Below are positions 17,892 through 29,410 of a stretch of DNA of 64,000 bases, piece by piece. The notes below the pieces were generated by a model. That model did not search any database, was not told where the DNA came from, and was given only the letters and a program-made list of their open reading frames with translations. A program made the translations under genes and the position numbers. How positions within the stretch are numbered: the stretch's first letter is position 1; every line of letters begins with the position of its first letter. The stretch lies in contig CM055097.1 of assembly GCA_029204225.1 (NCBI GenBank), positions 38,185,106 to 38,249,105 of the forward strand, written 5' to 3'. The DNA comes from Diphasiastrum complanatum. Lineage: Eukaryota > Streptophyta > Lycopodiopsida > Lycopodiales > Lycopodiaceae.

Positions 17892-20205
17892 GTATTCTTG
17901 GATGATATTCTCGTTTACAGTAAATCCTTGATGAAACACGTAGAACACTTAAAAATCGTCTTGATGAAACTTCGTCAGGAGTTACTCTACGCTAAAGAGT
18001 CCAAGTGTGAATTCTTTAAGCAAGAGTTACTTTATCTTGGTCATAAGATCACAGTAAATGGGATCAAGATTGATGAGAATAAAATCAAGATTATGATTGG
18101 GTGGCCAATTCTGGGAACTGTGAGGCAAGTAAAGTCATTTTTAGGTTTTACACTTTTCTTCAAGAGATTTATTGAGGACTATGCTAAGTTAGCAGCACCA
18201 CTTGATAATCTGACAAAAGGATTTGTTAATAAAAGGACAAAGAGGAATCAAGCTAGTTGGAACGAGGAATTGAATCAATGTTCTGAGAAACTTAAAACAA
18301 TGATTGTTTCAGCTCCCGTGTTACAAATTGCAAATCCAGATTTACCTTACGTCGTGAGAACGAACGCAAGTGATGTTGTAGTTGGAGCGGTTCTATTACA
18401 AATGGATAGGCCACTAGCGTTTGAGAGCGAAAAATTCACTGCTCCTTAGTTGCGTTATACTACGCAGGAAAAAGAATTGTTTGTTGTAATCCATGCACTT
18501 AAAACCTAGAGACACTACTTGTATGGTAGTAAGTTTGTAGTGTATATGGATCACCAGCCTCTTAAGTATTTTTGTAACCAACATGATCTTCGGGGGAGAA
18601 AAGGTCTATGGGCTTAATTGATGCGAGAATTTGATCATGAAATCCGTTACATAAGAGGCAGCTCTAATCAAGTTGCAGATGCTCTTAGTCGGATAGGTGA
18701 ACTGAACGAGTTGTCATTCACGCAGATTTCTACGGATCTATATCTTTCGTTGAGAGAAAAATATGAATCAGACTCCCATTTTGGTCATATTTGGAACATT
18801 GTTCAGATCGGAAAAAATGTGGACTGTGTTGAGTCAGAAACACAGGGGACTCAACTAACTAAGGAAGATAAGAATATTGTGAAACAGTTTACCATTCGAG
18901 ATGGATTACTATTTTGGAATGGGAAAGTTTGCGTACCTGGTGATGATGAGCTCAAACGTAAAATTTTGTTTGAATGTCATGACATACCCTATGCAAGACA
19001 TCCCGGTATACACAAGACTCTGAACTTGGTTAAAAGAGAATTTTATTGGCCAAAGCTCAAGCCATATGTCGCGTCATATGTTGTTAAATGCAAACCCTGT
19101 CAACTAGCAAAGGCTGAACGCCATAAGGGTGGTGGTTTGTTGCATCCGTTAGATATCCCTGATAAGAAATGAGAAAGCATATCTATGGATTTTATAGTTG
19201 GACTTCCAAAGACCCAACGACAAAATAATTCTATCTGGGTTGTAGTGAATCAGTTAATTAAGTTAGTTGCATTCATACCAGTCAAGTCAACTATAAAGGC
19301 TTCTGAATAAGCCCAGATCTTTGTTAAAAGATTATTTCAGTTGTATGGTCTAGCCAATGACATTGTTAGTGATAGAGATCCTAAGTTCACAGGTCACAGC
19401 AGTATTTCATAAACTTGAAACTTCTTTGAGTTTAAGTTCTTCTGATCATCCTGAATCAGATGGCCAGACAAAAAGGACTAATCAAACTATGGAAGATATT
19501 TTGAGGACGTATGTTTTTCACAAGCAATCTCATTGGGAAGATTATCTCCCACTGGTTGAGTTTGCATATAATAGTAATAAACATTCTGCTACAGGTTACA
19601 GTCCTTTTATGCTTATGTACGGTTTTCAACCTAGATCTCCAGTAAATGTTGAGACAAAGTCTGTTAAGATCCAAAAGGTTGTTGATTTTTTGCATTATAT
19701 GCAAGAGATGTTGCAAGTGGCTAATGATAGTATCCGTAGTGCTCAAGATAGGGCTAAACACTATACCGATTTTAAGAGATCTCCAAGAGATTATAAAGTT
19801 GATGACTAGGTATATCTTAGGATTCCAAGAGATTCTAAGACGTTATGTAAAGGGAAGCATTATAAGCTGTCTACCCATTATTGTTGACGTTTCAGGATTG
19901 TACGTAGAATTGGTTCTTTGGCGTATGAACTCGATCTTCAAGAACCACACCCAGTGTTTCATGTAAGTCATTTGAAACTAAGTTTACATGAAGCTGATAC
20001 AATTGGATCAGATGAGGATGTATCCCATTTGAAAGATTTGTCGCTTAATGTACCTTTGGAACCTAAGAAAGTGTCAGAACCAAAATAAACAATTGAGAAA
20101 TCATTCTATCTCTGCTTAATTCGGTGGAAGGGTCGTACTGAGGATGATGATTTGTGGGAGAGAGTTGATAGCATAAAGAGGAATTTCTCGAAGTTTAGCT
20201 TCTAA
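17892..20205 (+). pseudogene. Gypsy pol remnant: RT end, RNase H, integrase, chromo-like tail
   Basis: 3' half of a Ty3/gypsy polyprotein. It opens inside the RT active site (FLDDILVYS at 17896) and runs through FLGFTLFFKRFIEDYAK, RNase H (TNASDVVVGAVLLQ, DHQPLKYF, NQVADALSR) and the integrase zinc finger (HPGIHKT near 19000, CKPCQ near 19090). The core has SMDFIVGLP and SDRDPKF, but the third catalytic residue is Lys (GQTKRTNQ near 19461) where the family has Glu. At least eight in-frame stops (for example near 18447, 18508, 18615, 19170, 19306, 19807) and a frameshift near 19390 inactivate it. The tail (FYLCLIRWKGRTEDDDLWE) ends at about 20205. Everything before the RT active site is missing, replaced by the LARD-like element. 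Confidence 0.9.
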
Positions 20206-20216
20206 GGATAGAGGCA

Positions 20217-20732
20217 TGTTATGTCCATGACCAGTAGATAGGATATAGTATACTCCTAGTCTTGGATACATGGTACTCCAATGAAACAAGCTGTTAGTTA
20301 TGCCACGTCATACTGGATGTGACCCGAAAGTAACTAATATCCTTGTGAGGCCTAGACACACTAAATGGAGTTTAGACAAGGTATGAGACAGTGTATGCAT
20401 GTGTAGAGTTATCAATAACAATTCTATAAATAGTTGGTCCATGCTTAGGACTCTATTCTAGGTGAATCTATGTATGGAAAATTTAGGGCTATGCATGGCT
20501 ATGTGCCCAAGTTGCTTTTGGCTCTATATATTGGGTCCAAACTCGCCCTACTCCTCATCATGGTTTTGGATTCATTGCCAGGCTCACTCTATATTCATGC
20601 TTCTTGTTCTTTGGCTTGGGGGTGAGGCTTCTAGAGTTTGATTGGATGGTTCTACTTGGTTGGGTGGTTTCTCCATAATGTGGTATCATTGTGTTTGTGA
20701 TTTGTAAGCGGGATCTAAGGAGCTTCCTTATA
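20217..20732 (+). repeat. 3' LTR of gypsy family 1 (LTR1)
   Basis: 516-bp LTR starting TGTTATGTCC a few bases after the pol tail and ending CTTATA, followed by ATATG. Related copies are 37844-37943 (first about 100 bp) and, inverted, 57963-58486. TATA-like CTATAAATAG near 20424. Confidence 0.85.
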
Positions 20733-21660
20733 ATATGCACTGATTACAATGTTGTCAAAAGTTTATTTTTATGAAAATCTTTAGAAGAAGGCCTAAACCA
20801 TATTACTTTAAGGCAAGCTAATGTGAACAAAGTTGCTTCCGAACTTTATGACAGTTGGCTTAAACTAATGAAACTTTTACCTTCTTCTGCGTTTTTGAAT
20901 GAAATTACAAAAATGAAACATGCTGATTTTTTTAAAGATACTGCATTAAGCTATATTAGAAAGGGTAAATGGCTTCATGAAAATACTGCTTCTCTTACTA
21001 AAAAAATAGGATTGCCAATGATGAACTACAATGGCTTACCAACTTTCTTTACGTAAACGGTGTCGATAAAGCATAACACAACCCATGCTTTATGTGTAAA
21101 TTCTTTGCACGAAAATTGGCCATACAAAGACTCAATAGTTTAGACTTTACTCCTTTTCCCAATGAACAATCTAACTCTGTTAAGAATTCTCTTGCATATA
21201 TAATGGATATAACTACTAAGCTCTTACCAGGATTTTTCTTAGAGAATGATTCTCTACCTTATCTCCTTTGCACCTATAAAGCCCACAAGGGTTCATTTAG
21301 ATGGATTACCAATGCTCACAACTGCTATTTTACCAGACTTGCCAAATTTCTCACAGGAGCTCTTGGTATGTTGTCACCGTTCCTCATGGAAGGTGCAGGC
21401 CTTAAGGCAAATACATACAAGACCGATCTATAATTCATATAGGGTTATTGTTTCACAGGTCATTGCCGCAATGTACCATTGTAACAAACAAAATACATTT
21501 ATAAAAGAGGTCAAAATTTTGGTTGACGCTTTTCAAAAAAATGGTTCTATGAGGGATAAACTATGTCTTGTCATCAATAACTTACTTATCTCAATTTCCT
21601 TTCCGGGTTTGTCTTACTCTTTACCACATGATGTCGATTGTCTTTTGGTGGGCAGTTAGC
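20733..21660 (+). pseudogene. Penelope-like reverse transcriptase fragment (3' part)
   Basis: Broken frames of a reverse transcriptase-type protein: LEEGLNHITLRQANVNKVA near 20790, CKFFARKLAIQRLNSLDF near 21092, then LPYLLCTYKAHKG, FRWITNAHNC and RLAKFLTGAL near 21260-21370. The order (helical N-part, a Y/T-K.HK motif, a strand with R.I, then L.KFLT) resembles the RT fingers of Penelope-like elements. Stops near 20775 and 21054 and a frameshift near 21420 disable it. The catalytic YxDD block is not visible. It directly follows LTR1 and its left part appears at 36061-37843. The family assignment is tentative; another non-LTR RT is possible. Confidence 0.5.
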
Positions 21661-21710
21661 TATCCCTTACGGGGATCTAACTAACCCCCAAGGGATTCAC
21701 TAAATGGTGG

Positions 21711-21712
<2 letters not shown>

Positions 21713-21804
<92 letters not shown>
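21713..21804. repeat. (TC)n microsatellite
   Basis: 46 uninterrupted TC units between the Penelope-like fragment and a gypsy fragment. Confidence 0.97.
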
Positions 21805-21806
<2 letters not shown>

Positions 21807-21859
21807 GGATACTTCTTCATTTTTATTCACCTTGCTAACTATTATAGGATTTTCATTTT

Positions 21860-22064
21860 AGATTTTGCGGAGTTAGCACGACCAATTTACAAACTCACAA
21901 TGGATCCACATTGGAACGAGAAAGCCCTAAAGGCTTTCCAAAAACTTAAAGATGCATTGGTTTCAACATCAATCCTACGTCCACCCAATTGGTCCATTGA
22001 GGTTCATGTGCATACGGACGCATCAAAGTATGCAATTGGAGCAGTCTTAACCCAGCCAGGAGAA
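21860..22064 (+). pseudogene. Gypsy RT thumb/RNase H fragment
   Basis: Open fragment reading DFAELARPIYKLT, WNEKALKAFQKLKDAL and HTDASKYAIGAVLTQPGE, the connection between RT and the first catalytic Asp of RNase H in Ty3/gypsy pol. It is cut at 22064 by the LTR that starts TGTTGAAAG, so the minus-strand element to the right inserted here. It differs from the other gypsy copies in the window. Confidence 0.85.
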
Positions 22065-22882
22065 TGTTGAAAGTATTTCTAGTGTGTGCGGTGGCTAGAT
22101 CTACTTACAGGTGTAGTATAGGGATGTAGAGATTCGTCCATTTTTAAGTTTCTACCAAGGTTCAAACAGAAATGCGAAACTAAGAAGTAATGATGGAAGC
22201 ACTAAGGCTTACCCAACTAGTGCTCAAAACGAAAATGAAACTATCTAAGGTGACAAAATACAAACCCTTGCTAAGGCTTACCCAACTAGCAAGGTGTTTA
22301 ATCTAAATTCTACTTAGCACCCAAAGGGTAATAAAATAATATTGCGGCTAATATTAAGCAAATAGGCAATAAAGAACATGCCACAATAAACCGATGAAAA
22401 AGATGCAAGAGGAGGCCCGAGCACCTTCCCTCACGCTATGCACCTTTCCAAAGGGAACACAAATGACATAGAATGATAATTCTCCAAAATAGAGAGCAAG
22501 ATAGCTTAATCTCAAAAGTGTTGGTTACAATGCAAATACCTCTTCTTTTATGGCAAGGAGGGTAAGTGTCTACTAACTTATGGGACTAATCTGTTTCTAG
22601 CTTTTCAAGAACTTCTAACTTAGGATTTAGAACTTCAAATTTCTTAACTTAGGAAAACTTAAGATAAAATATTTCTAGACTTAAGTTTCCTAAGTCTAAG
22701 TTCTAAATCTAAGTTTAAGCTATTTTATTATTATTTAAGCTTCTACTCATGGACTTACAAAACACATGCCATGGCTTGAAGTTTATTGACAGATACTCAT
22801 ATGTGGTCTTACAAAACACATGCCACGGAGTTTTATTTATTTATTTTTATTTATTTTCTCTGTGTTAGCACAGTTGCTAACA
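22065..22882 (-). repeat. 3' LTR of element B
   Basis: 818 bp with TGTT...AACA termini, reading TGTTAGCAACTG on the minus strand. It aligns along its length with 29411-30235. Both copies share the phrase CTAAGGCTTACCCAACTAG and a long run of TAAGT(T/C)TAAG-like sequence. On the minus strand it is preceded by AAGGAGGGG. Confidence 0.88.
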
Positions 22883-22894
22883 TTATGCCCCTCC

Positions 22895-25800
22895 TTATTG
22901 GATTGGTGGTCCCACACCAATCGACGTCTTTTTGTCCTGGATCTTTTGTGCTTCTTGGAGGCAAGACTGTTGCTGTCGGGAGTGGTAGATTGTCATGTCG
23001 ATGCCCTCCATCATTTGCCACCGTAATTTGTTGAGGAAGGGCATGGGTTTATAGTAATGGAGCATACCTTGGAGAAAATTATGGGTTTTCCATAGCTCCA
23101 CCATATCAACGTGCAAGGCGGAAGTGAGTGCAGCACGATAATAGAGCCTTGCAACATTGATATGGTCGTCTTGCGTCCGTAAGGGTTTATTGATGTCAAG
23201 GGCGATTGGGGGTAACCCTCGATCCCAAAAACCTCTGACTTTTGCCAAAATTGCCTCCAGGCCGCAATTATCCGCAAAGTATCTGACGTCGCGATCAGGA
23301 TTGCTATGGTGCTTTTGGTAGAATACTCGGCAGTTGGTGACCATGTCTTCGGCTAAGTTGCCGATATCCACGCTTGTGAGCTTAGGCCAAAAGATTCTTT
23401 TCTTGACCTTGCTGGCAGGAAACGGTTCTCGCTCACTACTGGATAGTAATAAAGATTGGTGCGCATGTAGGAGGGAGCTTCGAGATACCGTGTCACTGAG
23501 GTCTTACTTTGCAGGAAGAGCTGATGATGCCAGAGAGGTTGTGGATCCAGGAGTTTTACTGCTGCTTTATGTGTTTGACACTAGTCCAAATCTGGCAGTA
23601 TGTAGCCACCTCACTCTTTCGTTGTTGGATACTTCTTTGCAAACTCCTAAGAGACGCACAACTCCTTGCTTGGTTCTGTGGGCATGATTCTGTGTCGGAT
23701 GGTTGGGGCTTCAGAGGAAATCTCATGTTCGATTTGTGAATTGAGATCAGGAGATAGAGGAGGCGAGGAGTTAGCTTCTGCAATTCTTTGTACCTCAGGA
23801 GAAAATTGTCATGGAATGAAGGTTGTGTTAGTGGTGTCAAGGGGGTTAGAAGCGGTGGAAGGGAAAAGAAGATGTTGGGATCTGGTACCTCCAGAGCCCG
23901 ATGGATTGGTTGGTGTTTGAGCTCCTTGCCCCAGGGGTTGGCCTTGAAATGCGGAGCCTTGAGTGGCAGGAGGAGGCTGTTGAAATCATGCTCCATCTCC
24001 ACCATCTGGTCCATCCAAGTGGTGCCCCAAATCATGGAATTGAGCATGCTCTGCATGAACCGACGGTGTCGATTGGGCAGTAGCCTTTAAGCGTTCTTCC
24101 AGGGTGGCTATGTGCTGCTTTAGGGCCTCGACGGAAGCAATGTATGATTGTTGTAATTTTGAGTGTTGCTCCATCGTGACTTTCAGCTTTTGGGCCAGCG
24201 TTTGATAGGCCATCACTGAAATGACAGTTCCCTCAGGAATAGCTGGTGGTGCGAAGTCGTTGAAGTCCACCATTTCCAACTGTTCCTTCATAGCGGAACG
24301 TGCTACTTGTGAATCTGCTACAGCCTCATCCTTCTCGGCTTTGAGGGTATCGATGGTTTGCTGCATGTTGGATACCTTCAGTTGGAGCAGGTTCTGGAGA
24401 TGGAGTAGCATCTGTTGTTGTTGTTGATTGTAATTCATGAGGTTATGGATCTGCAACTACTGTTGTTTGTTTTCCTCCTCCAGCCTTGCTTTTTCTTTCT
24501 GAAGATCCACCATCGCACCATCATCAAATTGTCGCATAGTATACTGTCTCCCTAGGGTGCCGAATAGATTGTATTGGAGCTCATTCACCAACCATACTGC
24601 TTTTTGGGCTGTAAGAGATAACTGCTCCCAGGAACCAATGTCAGGGAGGGTGCGTGTGTAGTTAGGATACGACATGGGGTTAAATGGTAGAAAATCAGGA
24701 ACAGGACTAGACTGAGGTGTGTGAAAGACAGGTGGAGGTGATTGTGGATTGAGGGGTGGGGAGGTACTATGTGGTGGAGAGTGTGGGATTGGGTTAGTGG
24801 TGACAGTGGTTGATGGTAATGTAGTTAGTAATTGTAATGCAAAATCATCTACGTTGACTGTGGAGTCAAGTAGGGTGGAGATTTGTACAGGGGAGGGCTT
24901 TTGTGGAAGCGTGGAAGGGAAACCCGTGTTGAGAGTTAGTGAGGGTGTGGAGGTGTCAGTAAACGGTGGGGGTGGTGGTGGGAGTGTGAGAGCAAGTGAT
25001 GGCGAGGAGATTGCCTGTGTGGACGGAATCACGCCCATAGGATCAGAGCCGAAAGTGCTTGCCATTCCGGAGTTGTCTGTTGTTGCTGCTGCTACTGCTT
25101 GTCGGCATTGTTGCGCCTGGTGAAGTAAGGCCGCCTGTTGCTCTAAGACTTCCTTTGGGACCTGATATGGTTTAAGGCTCCCTCCGGATTCAGCATATTC
25201 TACCTTGATGTCGTTGGATAGAATATCATGCAGGACATCTGCTTCTGGGCTGAACACCTTCCCTTTCTGCTTCTTAGTAGGTGGGGCTGGTGAGACTGGT
25301 TCTGTTGTCAGTTGGGGGGTGGCTCATTTTTTTGTGCCTGGATAAACAACATCCAGCTCCTTGATGGCAGCAGCCGCCTTAGACCCCAATTGCTTGGTGA
25401 CCAACATGTCAAGGAGATATCCAGATTTGGTAGTTGATTTGTGGGCTTTCAGCTCCGCACAGCTTCTCTGCTACCTTCTCAAGCCCACTTATAATTTTGA
25501 GTGGGGTCGTCTATGTTGAGGGTCAAAGAGAAGAGATCGCTTGGTGGGATGCGATCCATCTTGGTGGTATGTACTGCGACCATGGTGACGAGGATCTCTA
25601 AGGCGGCCCATAGATGGGGATCCGTGATGAGGCGGATAGCGATCCCGTCGTTGGTTTGGGCAATGGTTTTGCCATTGTCAGTCAGAAACTTGGTAAAGTA
25701 CTTGGCATCATAACTGGTGCCCTTTCCATGGATTGTCTCTCCGAGATTAGGAAAGTCGACGCTTTGAAGATCCCCAGAAGAGACATTGATAATAGTATAG

Positions 25801-26048
25801 CTGCCACTCTTGGATGTAATCAGGAAAGTTTGGAACTCATCCGAATAGGTCGAGTAGGCTGCTCGGATGAGGCTCTCGCTCTGCTGGTCTCGGAAAAGTG
25901 TCAGATCAAATCCAAGGTTTGTGAGGATATCCTTGGCCAGTGTGAGTTGCTCGGCGTAATTCTTAAGATAGATCATGACTATATCCCCTGAATAAGGACG
26001 AGGGGATTTACGACGATGCAAGCTCAATGAGGAATCACGAGAAGCCAT
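22895..26048 (-). pseudogene. Long coiled-coil ORF of element B
   Basis: Degenerate ORF of roughly 1000 codons whose function I do not know. It starts at ATG 26048 (MASRDSSLSLHRRK) with a globular N-terminal domain of about 190 residues (DPHLWAALEILVTMVAVH, MDRIPPSDLFSLTLNI). A Pro/Ser/Thr-rich linker follows (LTLPPPPPPFTDTS near 25000), then coiled coils (VDLQKEKARLEEENKQQ; LQQSYIASVEALKQHI). A C-terminal domain (WDRGLPPIALDINKPL, NVARLYYRAALTSALHVD) ends KKTSIGVGPPIQ at 22895, 12 bases from the LTR. A frameshift near 25480, stops near 25325 and 24456 and a further frameshift near 23990-23400 break it. It holds the gag position, so a structural role is plausible, but no known gag core or zinc knuckle is visible. 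Confidence 0.6.
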
Positions 26049-26620
26049 GATAACAGTGATTTTAGATTGCTCTGAGAATTTTGAAAATTTTGAAAAAATT
26101 TGGCATGAACTCGAGAGCAGCAATCTAAAATGAACGCGTGGAGAGAAGATGGAGGTCTATATATAGATTTTTTTGGCAGGAATTCGCAATTTCACCCACT
26201 CAGCCTCCACGATTTGGTAATGATGGTCGTGAATTTTGAGGCAACTTTCTGAGGACCCGCGAATTCTGTAAGTGGTTTTTTTATTGCCAAAAGAGAAAAA
26301 ATGTCTGATAGTGCAAAAATGTATTTGATCAAAATTCGCGGAGATAGTAGAGAAATTGTGAAAATCAATTTGAGCTCCAACGAATTGTCTGCGAATTCTG
26401 AGAATGGATATCTGATGAAGAAAACTACCTTTTGTCTATTTTTAGACATTTTTTATCTGAGACAGAATTCGCGAAGGTAAAAAATGAATCGTGCTTTGTG
26501 AAAAAAGGGTCAAGCGAATTCTATCTGAGATGTTGTGAAAAATTTTCGTTTGAAACTAACGACTTTTGTGGTTTTCTCAGAGAAGATTGTTGGTATACAT
26601 GATCTGATAGTATCTTGATG
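26049..26620 (-). other. Leader of element B with reiterated GCGAATTC-like motif
   Basis: Upstream of the ORF start on the minus strand. Between 26170 and 26525 the hexamer GAATTC or a GCGAATT/AATTCGC variant occurs about seven times. No coding frame. The element C leader at 48325-48960 has an analogous GCGAAGGTTT repeat. Confidence 0.55.
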
Positions 26621-26689
26621 GGTGGAACAAGAAATCATAGCAAAAATATTATCGAAATGGCATGCAAACAATAAAAAGGGATCAGTAAA

Positions 26690-27250
26690 AAACGCAAAGA
26701 CTTTTCCTAGAAGATAATGGCGAAACTTCTGAACCGCATATACCATTGCCAAGGCTTTGCGTTCGGTAGTGGTATAATTGACTTCAGCAGGTATCAATTG
26801 TCGACTAAGAAAACGAATTGGGTAGCCCTTTTTGAATTCTCCCGGTTGGGTGAGCACTGCTCCAATGGCATACTTGGATGCATCGGTATGAACATGGAAT
26901 TCTTTAGAACAATCAGGAGCCCGAAGGATGGGTGCATTGGTAAGGGCTTCTTTGAGGTGATTAAAGACGACGTGTTGTTCATCCGTCCATTTGGAAACTA
27001 TAACTACTTTGTAGATTAAGCGTGCTTTGTTAGCGAAATCGAAAATAAAGTACCAATAGTAGTTGGCGTGGCCAAGGAAGGAGTAAACTTCACGTATCGT
27101 ACGCGACTCCGGTAGATTTTGAATGATAAGGATGTTTTCAGGGTCAGTGGCAATGCCATTTCGTGAGATAATATGTCCTAACACAATTCCATGGGCTATC
27201 CAAATCTAGCATTTTTCAGGATTAAGAGAGATACCGAAGCGTTGACATTG
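26690..27250 (-). pseudogene. Gypsy RT/RNase H fragment
   Basis: Minus-strand fragment reading FGISLNPEKC, LGHIISRNGIATDPE, REVYSFLGHANYYW, FHVHTDASKYAIGAVLTQPG and ERKALAMVYAVQKFRHYLL, ending at FFTD near 26690. This is the end of RT and most of RNase H of a Ty3/gypsy element. It has a stop near 27208 and lost context on both sides. It abuts the element B leader and a copia leader. Confidence 0.88.
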
Positions 27251-27254
27251 GATA

Positions 27255-28123
27255 AAAATTCCTAAACACCTACAAATGAAGTCACACAACACCAATCTCC
27301 AATGTATTTGACTCACTTTGAGTTCCAGAATCAACGCTAGATGCTAAGATCCAATCTACACAAGATTTAGATCAAAAATTGTGATCAAATTGAATGAAAA
27401 CCAAGGATTTAGCTCATTTCAGTCTTGAGGCTCTAATACCATGTAAAAATTACATCAAATAAGGATCCTAAGACACTTGAAATGATGAGGGAAACAATAG
27501 ATTATGATCTCCTAAGATTAGCACAAGTTGAACCATCAAAAGCCATCAAAAATCTATGCTTGAACCTCACTAAATGGCCCAAATCCTTGAAGAAGGCTTC
27601 ACACGTGTGAAAGTACGGTCTTCCACAGTCTGAGTACTGTACACCAGACTTACATTCAATCATATAATCATTAGTAATCACAAGTACTCAAACAATTATG
27701 AACATAGAGAGCAATTGCACCATTATGAGAGAAAATTCATGAAATTGCTTGATTGATTTTGGTGAGATATCATCACCTATATATACATGATCCATCACAG
27801 TTTTGGGCAGGTATGAGTAGCCCTAAACCTATCCCTAATGCTAATTTTGGTGGATCTTTCATCCCTACCAAGTTAGGGTTGGAGTCTTGGAGATCCCTCA
27901 ACAATGCAATAATTACCAAAAATAGCTCCTATTTTTTCTCTCTTGTATCTAAGCATAATTTGGACTCATTCCAAAGGTTCTAACACTTAGGTCTACTTGA
28001 GAACATCCTTATGAATGGAATCCTATGCTATTTGGCACGTGTGACAAGCCACATCATGACCATCTAACTATTTACAAGTCATATGACCAAAACTAGTCAA
28101 GCTAGAATTGTGATTTTTTAACA
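27255..28123 (-). mobile_element. Copia 5' LTR, primer site and leader (truncated element)
   Basis: Minus-strand 5' end of a Ty1/copia element: LTR 28123-27442 (TGTTAAAAAATC...AATTTTTACA), then TGGTATTAGAGCC at 27441-27429, a one-mismatch tRNA-iMet primer site. About 175 bases of leader follow, then sequence switches to gypsy near 27250. The LTR is an inverted relative of 41996-42585, with an extra segment of about 95 bases near 28000-28095. Confidence 0.87.
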
Positions 28124-28460
28124 TTTCATAAGTAGCTGCTCTAGTTGTGTGGCGTATTTGACAATGGGCGAGCCTGATGGCTGTGCTGATTCTTCTAATT
28201 GTGTCCTTCTAAGTAGCTCTCCCGTGACTTGCATTAAGGCGCGGACTATTGGACCAGGACAATTGATATAATTTTTGGAAAACTGGATTAGAGCCCTTTT
28301 GGCATCTACATCCGTGTTCCATCCATGCTATGAAGGAATTCTTGGCCAATTGCAGTTATGGAGCGTGATCTGGTCCAAGGGAGTGTCGCATTCTGCCCAT
28401 TTGAATCGTCTCGTCGATGAGCAGCCCTTCCGTCCTTCCGCCTGTCAAAGAGGGTTAAAA
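28124..28460 (-). pseudogene. C-terminal fragment of the coiled-coil ORF family
   Basis: On the minus strand broken frames read HGWNTDVDAKRALIQFSKNY and GPIVRALMQVTGELL. This resembles the C-terminal domain of element C (ISMDFHRALQAYQREYI, SPDLTVSAFCKRL) in spacing. Similarity is weak and by eye only. Confidence 0.35.
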
Positions 28461-29218
28461 CACTAGATAGGTGCCTAACTATATCAAGTTTCCAGATTTA
28501 GGTGTTATTTACTCTTTCCTTTAACTCTACTCCACTTTTAACATGACTCCCACTAACTCTAGTTCAACTAACTCTAAACACAAGCATTCAACATGATTGA
28601 GGGTGAAAAGAGGAAGTGAAGAAGAGAAGAGAGAGGGAAAAAGAGAAAGAGGTGAGATGGAGGTTAGTTCAAATGCTCAATGTCATTGCTTATGGAAAAA
28701 ATCTTAACTAGCACAAAGCAAAAAGCATGGAAACTAGAAAGAACAAGCAAAACACAACAAGAGCATAAGCAAGAGTGACTAGAAATGAGGATGTTTGAGC
28801 TCTCTAGAGTCTCCTCCTCTCTATTAAGCATCCAAATATGATACAAATGGTGCCTTTTTATGGATGAGGAAGGCCCTTGCCCCTTTCTCCTATTGGCTAT
28901 TCCAAGGAAGGTGGGATTGAAATCCACACCCTTCATCAAAAGCACAAACTAATCAATGTTGGAGAGAGAAACACACTTCACCTACCACCAATTGACTTTG
29001 ACTAATTAATCAAACTTAGGAATTTAAGTTTAAGCTTAACTTTGGCCTTCTACTATTATTTTTAATTACATGCCCCAAAGTCAAGTTTATGCCAAAATTA
29101 TTAATTTACAAGTGCTCATTGGGCCATGGGCTTATACACGCAGGATGCCACCACCCTCACAACTATTTCTACTAACTCGACTTTTTATTTATTTACATCA
29201 TCTTGGGAATACCCCCAA
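28461..29218 (-). repeat. LTR of an element C relative
   Basis: Minus-strand LTR starting TGTTGGGGGTATTCC at 29218. It shares with the element C LTR (45743) a block reading CCTGCGTGTATAAGCCCA against CTTGCGTGTGTAAGTCCA, and a TATA-like CCATAAAAAGG near 28855. The far border is uncertain: a TGTTGG at 28957 would make it only 262 bp. 29219-29410 is a short degraded interior. Confidence 0.5.
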
Positions 29219-29410
29219 CAGGACCCATGGCATGAAGTAGTGTCGTCCCTTGGTACTCTGCCGGTTTAGTATAGACTCTTCTTTGTGCACCTTTGGTGGA
29301 TGAGATAGCTGGTGACGTCTTTGATGAAAGTTATTATGTTGGTATTATTCCTTTGTAGTGAAAAAGGGACTTGTGGACTCCTGTTAACCAATTTGGTCGA
29401 CCCAAGCTTG

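Larger units (their letters stand above)
22065..26048 (-). mobile_element. LTR element B with long coiled-coil ORF (5' end lost)
   Basis: Minus-strand element made of a 3' LTR (22065-22882), a polypurine tract overlapping the stop codon, and one long degenerate ORF reaching an ATG at 26048. An A/T-rich leader runs up to about 26620. No RT, RNase H or integrase lies between. The 5' LTR is absent; a gypsy fragment abuts the leader. LTR and ORF tail match element A at 29411-31590. Confidence 0.75.

Noticed and set aside
24749-25123. Plus-strand 124-codon frame
   Set aside because: Antisense of the Pro/Ser/Thr-rich linker of the element B ORF; composition explains its openness.
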